A stretch of 64,000 bases of DNA from Enchytraeus crypticus (taxonomy: Eukaryota > Annelida > Clitellata > Enchytraeida > Enchytraeidae). Shown here piece after piece: positions 45,976 to 57,375 of the stretch. The notes below the pieces were generated by a model. It made no database searches, had not been told where the DNA came from, and worked only from the letters and a program-made list of their open reading frames with translations. Within the stretch, counting starts at the first letter, position 1, and every line of letters starts with the position of its first letter. The stretch is taken from positions 432,001 to 496,000 of the forward strand of contig CAJHZI010000476.1 in NCBI GenBank assembly GCA_905160935.1, written 5' to 3'. Position numbers and translations under genes: made by a program.

Positions 45976-48116
45976 GGGTCTCAAACAAGCAATTGTACTT
46001 TCTGACCTAGTGTCAAAAAGTACAACTGCTAAACAACTTACGAATCATATAATTGCTCGATGTTGTCATTGATGACTGTAGCACTCTAATTGTTATGTAT
46101 TGTTATGCTACACTCGACAAATTTTGCACAGAAATTAAAATTGTATTTTTCACAGGATTGATTGGTAAATATAGGCCAACTCTGCTAAAACTGTTTAAAA
46201 TAGACTTTGCAGACTAAACCTAACGATTTGAACAAAGTGTTATAAGTCTTAGCCTGTTTATCATAGTCATATAAGAATTAAGTTCTCGCTAACACTTCGG
46301 GTTATTATACTTGACACGAAATGCTTTTAATCTAACTCAGACAGCTGATTACACTTCCGGTCTAGTTGTTGACTGATAAACAAAGTTGAGTTTCTTGTCA
46401 ACTTTGCCGGATTCTTAGTTTACCATTAAGACTGTAAGTGCAACTTAATTTTTAATGGCAACGCAGTCTGCCTAGATATTTGTACACTCAATAATAGAAT
46501 CTTTAATTTTCATTATCATAATCGAAATGCTAGGTGAACCCCCTTGTAACTCGGAGCTTTTAGTTTTATATAATAAATTTGCCTAATTGTTTTCTGGTCA
46601 GTATCTGGTACTCTTTATAATATGACAATCAGATTTCGCGTGCATTGAGACAAAAATGATTACAGAATGTATAGAATCTAAAACTTATTTCTGAAAATAA
46701 AGAGTACTTGGCTTTCTTCTGATATTAAAAAACATGGACATCTTGGTTACAGAGAATTGCAAGATAGGTACTATAATACTGGTGACTTTGTGTTCATGGA
46801 GATCAATGGATAAATCTTGTGATCATGGAGAGCCGGACAAATTTATAAATTCTGGCCAGTGATGCTAGCGACTGTGAAATTTATATTAGTTCTAATTACA
46901 TAATTAATTAATAAGGTAGTACTTTATTAATCCTATGTAGATGCCAATTCTGGCATCTATTTCTGTATCCCGTCTAGAAGCCCATAGAGCGATTTTATAA
47001 TGTACAAAAATTCGTAAACAAGTTGAGCATTTGTGTCTTTTGATATGTATGACAAGTGTAGTTGATCTATATCTGTAATTCCCTATCTCTGGACTGGCTT
47101 TCTGGTTTTTAGATGTGTATAATTTCTTTGTCCTTCTGTTCTTTACTCGTTGGCTTAGATTTGGTTTAGTAGAGTTAGGTATTGTCATTCCTTGGCTTTA
47201 GCTTTTTTTAAACTAGTAATTTTCAAAGTTAAGAAGATTAATCTCTGATTATTTATTTATTTGAAGTATAAATGCAATTTTAATGTGACGTGTCATTTCT
47301 CGAAAAGATGTCAGTGATGTGTGAATCTGGTATTCGACTTCCTCATCTTTTGATCTCATTAATAAACCCAACATATTATATACCCACATAACATACCTAT
47401 TGTGGCATGACCAGTTTTTGCAAAAGTTCTGTTATTCAAATTGAATATTAGCCATGTTATATATAATGATGTTTTATCTGCGATGTTGTATTTCAGTGAA
47501 ATTTGACGCCATGTATAAGGCCAGGTTTACCGGTATACATCTAGCTAAGGTATACTTATCAGTATTATAATTAATGGGAAATTTAGTAAATGTGTATCTT
47601 TATAACACTACATTGCAATTGAAACACTTGGATGTCTTTCCATTGCTTTCATAGGATAAATGTTACTAGATGTATGTACAATGCAGTGTTAGGTCTAGCC
47701 TGCCTAAGACCACAATTGGTATAACAAACCCACAATTCTGAAATTTTTCACAAATATCTCTATAAGACAGACTGTACAGATACTGCAGCATCTCTAGTGG
47801 ATGGGTTGATCACATTTCAAGTTGTGTGGCTGTTCAAGACGATGTATTTATTGAACTGCGGAGGACTTATAGAATTTCTTCCTTTAAGAAGAATTTCTTC
47901 CTATAAGATTGATAATATGGATTAGATTGTGTTTGAGTGGTGAATACATTACTGTGATAGCATATATTAGGATGAAAATTTACTAATTTGGACTTTAATT
48001 GTTGTAATTGGTTAATTTATATTTACTGATTTACTGTGTGGTCCTTTGCATGAGATTTCTGATGGCTGTTGTTTTATTTGCTGATTCCATTTCGATTGTT
48101 TGCACTCCGTGATGTG

Positions 48117-48195
48117 ACCATCCTGGGCTCGCCCGTCACTGACATCGCTTTCGAGCGAGGAAACTGACGTTGACCTTTTAGCTTTACCAGCTTTT
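48117..48195 (+). mobile_element. SINE S1, head-less copy
   Basis: ATCCTGGGCTCGCCCGTCAC, then GACATCGCTTTCGAGCGAGG and the AGCTTTACCAGC end. The tRNA-like head is missing. Confidence 0.65.
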
Positions 48196-49404
48196 TTTAC
48201 CACATTGACTGCGGCATTTAGGCTAATTTTATTGGTTGATTTCAGTGCTACTTACTATTGTGTTCTTAATTGATTGATATTGTATCTAATATCTTCTTCA
48301 GGTGAGAATATGGATGCAAACTCTCCAATGATTACATTGTTGTAGTTACTGAGTGATTCATTGATTGACTGGTAAATGAGAGTAACCATGATGGGTTGAT
48401 TGAGTATAGATTGATTGATTGATTGATTTATAGGTTAATTAGAGTAGCCCTCGTAGATTTATTTATTGATTAAGCAAGAGATAGAAGATGATTGTTTGTT
48501 TGTCTTATTCAAATTTATTGATTGATTGATTTACTGGTTGACTAACTGACTGGTTGACTGATTGATTGATGTTTTTTGATTGATTGATAGGTAAATGGGA
48601 TTAACCCTGTTGGATTGATTGCACAGTTGAGTAGATCAGCTCTGCACACGAGGTAATGCTGATGGTGCCTTCGTGTGTATTCACTCTTCTATTGTGTTTA
48701 TTTTTATCTCATCCAATTGTGCTGATGTTGGGGACGTCTCTGGCACTACAAGATCTTACACTTTGCTGTGTCTAGAGAGTGCACTTGTGCTTTTTAAATA
48801 TTTTTAAAGATTAAAAACTATTTTGTTTCAAAGTTAAAGAATGGGTACTTAGTTCATCAACTGGGCTGATGGAACAAAATTGTGAACTTTTTTTGAATAT
48901 AAGTTGAAATAGTCTCTAGGATGTATTTGTATTTGTTAATTGATCTGTTCTGCTCTGAAATGATACTGATGTATATGATTAGTAATACAAAGGTGAAAAG
49001 ATACTGTGGTGCATTTCTCTCATTATTTGTTTTACATTAGAACAACTGCGGAGAGTGGTAACCCGCTACATTAAATCAACTGCATGTTGCCCACAGTTCT
49101 TTGTGTGTGTCTGTTAGACGAAACGTTTTAGCATGGGATCAATTATTAGAACTGTTAATTAGAAACTGCTGACTAATATTTTAGTAATTAATTCATTATA
49201 GAAATGCATTACAGCAACAGTCATTAAAATAATAACTGTTTCATATCAATTTTCCTGTACTTAGATGATATCAAAGATGCAATAAATCTAAAATACTCAT
49301 CACTTGCCTACTTAGCTCTTAATTCTTTATTTTAGTTTTTAATCTTAACAATTCTTGCACTGTTCGTTCTAATCAAACTTACAAAGCCTTACTCATTTGT
49401 ATTT

Positions 49405-49450
49405 ACGTCCCTGACATCATCCTTGGATGAGGAAATGGACGTTAAACCGT
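49405..49450 (-). mobile_element. Short repeat R3 copy
   Basis: ACGTCCCTGACATCATCCTT and GAGGAAATGGACGTTAAACC, running into (ATT)n that continues as the acceptor array of CPT2 exon 2. Confidence 0.75.
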
Positions 49451-49467
49451 CATTATTTATTATTATT

Positions 49468-49731
49468 CCAGCGTATTATGTATTATTATTATTATTCCAG
49501 CATATTATTTATTATTTTTATTATTACAGCATATTATTTATTATTATTCCAACGCATTATTTATTATTATTATTGTTCCAGCGTATTATTTATTATTATT
49601 ATTATTCCAGCGTATTATTTATTATTATTATTCCAGCGTATTATTTATTATTAATTATTAATTATTAATTATTATTCTAGCGTATTATTTATTAGTATTC
49701 CAGCGTTTATTTATTATTATTATAAATCCAG
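49468..49731 (+). repeat. Acceptor array before CPT2 exon 2
   Basis: (TTATTATTATT)CCAGCGTATTATT is repeated about ten times, with CCAG, ACAG or CTAG each followed by CGTATT, until the last CCAG (49728-49731) leads into CGTCGCAG and coding sequence. The (ATT) part may come from the tail of the adjacent R3 copy. Confidence 0.85.
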
Positions 49732-52700
49732 CGTCGCAGTGCACAAGTCTGATGACGCGGACCTGCTGCACAGAAGCATTGTCCCCACAGATCACTTTCA
49801 ACGTAGCTTGCCCCGCCTCCCAGTGCCAAAGCTTGAGGATACGTGCAGGCGCTACCTGACCGCTCTCACGCCGCTAGTCAGTGAGTCCAGCCTCTCCGCT
49901 ACCAGAAAACTTCTGGAAGAGTTTCAGAGTGGAGAGGGGAAAGGTTTGTGAAGTCTTGTTACTGGTTACCTCGTGACTAAGTTCTCTCAGATAATATATA
50001 ACAAATCATCGTCATCTTCCCTTGAATCACAGTTCAACTAGAGTCGGGATACAAATAGACTGTCTCAAATCCTCTCTGTCCTACACCATATCATCAGTCA
50101 ATCCCCTATTTGAGACTTTTCCGTTCGTTTAAATATTTGTAGCAATTTCTGGAGCCTAGGCGCTCACAACCGAATGCCCTTTCTGAAGTTGGTAAATAAT
50201 ATATAACAAATATATGGTATAAAAATATAATATAAATACTAATTTTATATATAATATAATGTATATAAAAATGCTGTAAAGTTTCAGTTTTTGAAGTTAT
50301 AAGTAAAATCATATCGATAATAGTAATGGATATTAAAATATTAAGTTTGCTACTATTTGATTTTATTTATAGTATTTTTATTAAGTCTGTGATGGTTCCT
50401 TTTACAAGTTAATGTATAAATGCTGCGGCTTTGTTGATATATGTAGGACAACAGCTGACTAATGTGCTGGATGGGTATATTTAAATTTTTTTAACATTTC
50501 ATATTTTCTTTTCTACAGAACTGCAGGATGCTTTGATTGCTAAAGATAAGAGAGAAAAACATACCAACTACATCTCAGGTATACCACTCAGGCAACCAGT
50601 GCTTAGGCAATGCAGAATAGTTTCACAAGAGAAATTGTAGTATAGTTTAGTTGGCGACTTAGGTAAGATACTCGACCGAGTATCTGTATGTGCGGGGTTC
50701 AAATCCTGGGCTCTCCCATCACTGACATCGCTTTTGAGTGAGGAAACTGACGTTAACCTTAGCTTTACTTTTATTATATTGAAATTATTGTATTTTAAGT
50801 TTTTGAAACTGGATGATCTATTACCTACTAAGCCATTTGAAGTTAGCTAAGTTTCTTGCATGTTTTGATTTCTGGTTATTTCTGGTTAAAATAAAAAATA
50901 TCCTATCCCTGCTGGAGTGTCAGATGGTAGAGAGCATTGTGATATGTTGCTATTTGGATCTCTAGTTTACCCGTACATGGACATGCTGTGTAGTTTGCTA
51001 TTCTTCTATTGGCTCGAAGCAGTGGCGATGTCGGTAAGATACTCGACCGTGTATCAGTATGTGCGGGGTTCAAATCCTGGGCTCGTCCGTTAACTTTAGC
51101 AGCTTTTATTCTCTTATACTGTTCTGAAGCTGATGAAAAGTATCAAATTAACTATCTGAAGCAAATCTAGTAAAGTCATGACTCAGTGTACTAAAATTGT
51201 GGATTTTAAGTTGGCTGTGCGTACAATATGTGACAGGTTCATGGTTTGACATGTACCTGAAGGACAGAAGACCGGTTGTTCTCAATCATAACCCCTACAT
51301 TGTCTTCCACAACGACAAGAGAAAAGCTCTCAATGATCCGGTATCTCTTCACTTAAATATACGGTTCACATTTTTTTATGATTTTTATTTCAGTCTTATT
51401 TGTAACAAGAAAGCATTTGATGCTGATTGTGGGATAAATGTTTGAGAAATTGTAGTTTAGAGATGAGATAGTGCTATGATAACGCAGTAGCTGGGTTTCC
51501 ACTGTGTGTGAAGGTGGATATGTTAGAGTGTGGCTGGGCTTCCACTGTGTGTGAAGGGGTGTACGTTAGAGAGTAGTGAGTGTGGCTGGGCTTCCACTTT
51601 GTGTGAAGGTGGTATGTTAGAGACAATTGAGTGTGGCTGGGCTTTCACTGTGCGTGAAGGGGGGTATGTTAGAGAAGCGGGTCAGTGTGGCTTGATTCGT
51701 TTGAGCAGAAGTGCAAGAGAACAATTCAGTGTAAAAACACAACTGAAATTAGTCTAGAGTCGTACTGTACGTGGTTCAGTCATACGAAGATTTATTTCTT
51801 GTGGACCTGCCATTAGTCTTGCATACAGAGAGAATTAAAGAGGGAGAAAGAGACTGTAAATAGATGCATTTGATGTAAGATTTAGATGATCATACAGAAC
51901 ATAAGATTTAGATGATCATGGAGAACATAAGATTTAGATTATCTTGCAGAACATAAGATTTAGATGATCATGCAGTACACAAAATTTAGATGCTCAAGCA
52001 GTATATTAGATTTATATGATCTTGCAGAACTTGATGTTTTTTCTTGAGCCGCAGGTTAACTCGCTCAGTCTATCAAATGAGTTTGATGCGTGTATGTGTA
52101 GATCGTCAGATCGACAAATTTCATCGTCTCTTCTCTGCGGCTGATGAAGACGATGAGAGCGAACGTGCTCGAGCCAGAGATCTACCATCTCAACCCTGAC
52201 AAGAGCGACAACAAGCAGTTCAGAAGATTTGTCAGGTCTCTTCTTATTTCTACTCTTTCTTGATTCATCATCATCATCTTCTTCCCTTGAATCCCAGTTT
52301 AACTCAGGATTAACAATATTTATATGAAAATAACTAATATAAATAATATAGAAAATAACTATGTATCCCATGATGTGCCATACAATGGGTCCACAGCATA
52401 CATTTGTACAGACGTTCCATACCTACTGGCTGGAGCCAGTGGTGAAGTCGGTAAGATACTCGACTGCGAATCAGTATGTGCGGGGTTCAAATCTTGGGCT
52501 CGCCCGTCACTGGCATTGCTTTCGAGTGAAGAAACTGACATTAGCCTTAGGTTTTTTTAGCTTTTTCTCATTTATGAACAGATAATTTCAGTAAGACACT
52601 CTTGTTGGTGATTAAGTTTTCTATTAGAAACTTTAAATATTTCAAGGTATAAGTTGCAATTGTAGGAATCAACACTAGAAGTAACATATACATGTATAAT

Positions 52701-53527
52701 ATGTTCCCTTTTGTTTTATATTTAAAATTTATTTTATTTTTTGAATTGTTATATAGTTTTATGTTGGCTGAAATTAATAGCTTATAGTTTGCCTATTAAA
52801 CTAGAATATCATTATTGTTTAAGTATATATTATTAAACTAGAATATCATTATTGTTTAAGTATATATGCTTTATACAAGCGCTCTGCTGTCTATACACAT
52901 TAGTATATAATGGATGTTATATTAGTAGCATTTGATATAATTTGTTCATAGCATTTGTACATTTTGTTCATAGCATTTGATATTAATATCCTGAATGCAC
53001 ATATATATTTACACCTTACACTGAAGTTTATGTGAAATATAGAATCCAAGGGATATTTATTAGAATGTGTGTTTGCTACAGTTACCTGCCTAAGGCTATA
53101 TCGTGGTACGGCGCCTATTGGTACATGGCCTTTCCTCTTGATATGAGTCAGTATGGGCGATTGTTCAACTCTACCAGGATACCCAGGTACATGTGTACTT
53201 ATACAATGCTAAGTATAACTTGTATATAATAGGCTATACCTGTGTACATATACAACGCTAAGTATAACTTGTATATAATAGGCTATACCTGTGTACATAT
53301 ACAACGCTAAGTATAACTTGTATATAATAGGCTATACCTGTGTACATATACAACGCTAAGTATAACTTGTATATAATAGGCTATACCTGTGTACATATAC
53401 AACGCTAAGTATAACTTGTATATAATAGGCTATACCTGTGTACATATACAACGCTAAGTATAACTTGTATATAATAGGCTATACCTGTGTACATATACAA
53501 CGCTAAGTATAACTTGTATATAATAAG

Positions 53528-53579
<52 letters not shown>

Positions 53580-54445
53580 CATAACGTTTGATGTCGTCAC
53601 ACAGCATAGAGATAGAGCATACAAAGAAATAACGTCATCAAACTGGTTTAGTATGACTGAACTGTACAAATTTAATCCTAATAATTTTTGTCTGATAGCA
53701 TTTACTGATTTCTCTAATATTATTAAACATTGATTTATTGTTTGATTGATTAAACGACTCAATGATTGATGGATTAATTGATTGTTTGGTGGGTTGATTG
53801 ATTGATTGATTGATAGACCAGAGAAGGACGAGCTGTACACAGATGTTAGCGCCAAGCACATTCTGGTCATACGTAACGGTCATCACTATGTATTCGACGT
53901 CCTCGACAACAATGGTATAATCATTAACTATAATATGTAATAGCTATAATATAATATAACTATAATATAACTATAATATAACTATAATATAACTATAATA
54001 TAACTATAATATAACTATAATATAACTATAATATAACTATAATATAACTATAATAGTGTATAATCATTAACTTATTTATATTTGTCATATTTAATATTAA
54101 TCATTCTCAGGTGTAATTTAACTAAGTACTTAATTATAATTACTATTGTTAAAAATTTAATTAGTCACCTCCTTTACTCGATAGCTTCATTAGTGGAGCT
54201 AGATATTTACATGTATTGGTGCGCTATATTGTAAAAATGATTTACAAGTTCTTTGTTTCAAGAAGTTCTATGAAAGACATTTCACTGAAGCTCTGTTGTG
54301 AGTATTTATATATTTTATTATTATTTATTATTTTTATATTTTTTTATATTTATATTATTTAATAAATTATATATATATTATATATCTAGATAGATATATA
54401 TATATATAGATATATATATATATACTATATATATATATATATGTA

Positions 54446-54484
<39 letters not shown>

Positions 54485-54497
54485 GTATAGATATACA

Positions 54498-54535
<38 letters not shown>

Positions 54536-57321
54536 ATATATTTATATATATATTATTTATCATGTATTTTCCACACAGGCTCTATCCTGCCTGCCTCTGA
54601 CATCATGGCACATCTCAAGTACATAGCGGCCGATAACACGCCCACCCCCAGCCACTGCACGGGTGTGTTGACGGGAGATGGGAGGGACGTTTGGTGCAAG
54701 GCCAGGCAGCAGCTGGAAGCTAACGGTGGGTTCCTCTTTCTCTGCTCTCTGTGTTCACGTGTAGTCTATTCCTAACTCCTGGAGTTTGATTAGTGATCCG
54801 TGACATTTTATCACAAATTTGCTGCCTCCATAATTCTAGTTGTCACCTGATTGATGAAAGAGAATTTGAGAGAAGTTAACAGTGTCATATAATATAGTAA
54901 TAGAGTATATTTCTAACTTCTCTTCTATACTTCAGATCACTTTAGATGAACCGATTGTAGTGAAATGTGATGTAGACACGTCCTGACATCTCCCCTATAT
55001 GAGGAAACAGACGTTAAACCTTTATTTTTGTTATTATTATTATTATTAGTACCATTATTATAGACAAATGATTGTTAGATGATTTTTCATTGATCACTAT
55101 TAATATACTACTGTAATGTTGTGGCTTTATTTAGTATGATTGTTTTTTAGCTGTTGATTTCAGATGATTTGATTGATTGATAGGTAACGGAGAGAGTTTG
55201 AAGCTGATAGATGGCGCTATCATGATGATTTCAAATGATTTGATTGATTGATAGGTAATGGGGACAGCTTGAAGCTGATAGATGGCGCTATCATGGTTCT
55301 GTCGCTAGAAGATGATTGTAAACTAGAAGATCCTAATCAACTCTCTCGTCTCTTTCTCTACGGCAATGCTGCTAACAGGTCAGAATCTCCTATCAGTCAT
55401 GTTGTAGATCTTCTAAGATTTTATACCTTGTGCTTGACTATAGGATTCTTCTCCTGATGTATTATTTCTTACTGTATATGGCATATTTGTAGAGATGTAT
55501 TGATTGATTGATTGATTGATTAATTAATGTATTGACTGATTGACTGATTGATTGATTGATTGATGATCAGATGGTTTGACAAGAGCTTCACACTGATAGT
55601 CACAGGTACTGGTACCACAGCGGTGAACTTTGAGCACTCGTGGGGAGATGGTGTGGCTGTGCTCAGATATATGAACGAGACGTTCAAGGACACGACGGAC
55701 AAACCCAAGGTCACGTCGTCCAGTGCTGGACCAAGAGTCACAACCGTCGACTCTGCCTCAGCCGTCAGGAGGCTAGGTGACAGTTAATTAATTAATTAAC
55801 TCAATAATATAATAATTAAAAAATAATACTAATAATAAATTTAATATATAATTAATTAAGTACCTGGATATTACATATACCGTCGAATGATTAGGTATAT
55901 CGTAATATATTTGTAGATTAATTAAATGAACTAAGTAATTAATTAATTAACTAATAAATCAATTCATTAACTTATAAATATGAATAGTGATTGCAGCTAC
56001 TTACGTCGTATTATTTGACGGAATGGTTCAGTTAGCTAATTTTGAATTCAGTGTAATGAAATATCCTGAGCGGCACTCTGTAGACAGCACGAGTATTATT
56101 GATATAGAGCTATTGATTAGCTGATTGATTGATTTAGACTGGAAGCTAAACGACGCGTTGAAGCAGATGATAGAAGAGTCGAGTAGACGCTTTGAGGACA
56201 GCACGAGTAGGATTGACATAGACTACTTCCAACATCACAAGTTTGGTAAAGATCTCATCAAGAAGAACAAGCTCAGTCCGGACTCATTTATGCAGCTCGC
56301 TTTTCAGGTCTGTCCTAATGATTAGCTCAACGTCGGCTAAACTCCACAAGGAATACTTTCAGAAGAGGCAAGGCTGGGATTTGAATGGATGGCCTCCTTT
56401 TTATTAAACAAGCTTGCTATCCTCTCGACTACACAACCGGTTGACTGGCAGATTTTAGCAGGCTTTTTATAATAAGCTTGCTAAAATAATTATTTATTTA
56501 TAATTATTTGATTTGCCAACAGATGTTATCTGATAGACCATTACTAACTATCTTGTGCTTGTATAGGTGGCGTATTACAAGCAGCATGGTGCCACTATTA
56601 CATATTATATATTGTAATACATCATCTTGTGTAGATGACGTATTACAAACAGTACGGTGCCACTATTATCTATCTTGTGCTTGTATAGGTGGTGTATTAC
56701 AAGCAGCACGGTGCCAATATTACATATTACCTATCTTGTGTAGATGACGTATTACAAACAGCACAGTGCCACTATTATCTATCTTGTGCTTGTATAGATG
56801 GCGTATTACAAACAGCATGGTGCCACTATTATCTATCTTGTGTAGATGGCGTATTACAAGCAGCACGGTGCTACAGTAGCGACATACTGTTACTATTGCC
56901 TATCTTGTGTCAGTGTAGATGGCGTATTCCAAGCAGCACGGTGCTACTATTACCTATCTTGTGTAGATGGCGTATTACAAGCAGCACGGTGCCACTATTA
57001 CCTATCTTGTGTCTGCATAGATGGCATATTACAAGCAGCATGGTGCCACTGTACTGTTACTATTACCTATCTTGTGTAGATGGCGTATTACAAGCAGCAC
57101 GGTGCCACGGTAGCTACATATGAGTCATGCAGCACTGCAGCGTTCAAGCACGGTCGCACTGAGACCATCAGACCAGCCACATCAGCCACCAGGGCGGCCT
57201 GTCAGCTCTTCTCTACACGCAAGGCCTCAGTGACTGAGCTGAGACATAGTCTGGAGCAGTGCTCTAAAGTACATGGGCAGCTCACTAAAGACGCTGCCAT
57301 GGGTATGTCCTGATCTCTTTA

Positions 57322-57375
<54 letters not shown>

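Larger units (their letters stand above)
44860..49731. other. Divergent intergenic region between TRAF and CPT2
   Basis: No further exon could be confirmed. The promoters of TRAF (minus) and CPT2 (plus) and the first CPT2 exon should lie here. CTTCCGG at 46353-46359 is an ETS-like site, but its gene is not known. The region also contains S4 SINEs, an L-A tail (46050-46095), an S1 body (48117-48195), (TTGA)n stretches (48400-48580) and an R3 copy (49405-49450). Confidence 0.55.

Noticed and set aside
46400..49700. First exon of CPT2, e.g. ATGTATAAGGCCAGGTTTAC near 47512
   Set aside because: Several ATGs with nearby GT exist, but none gives a convincing targeting peptide with a phase match to exon 2.
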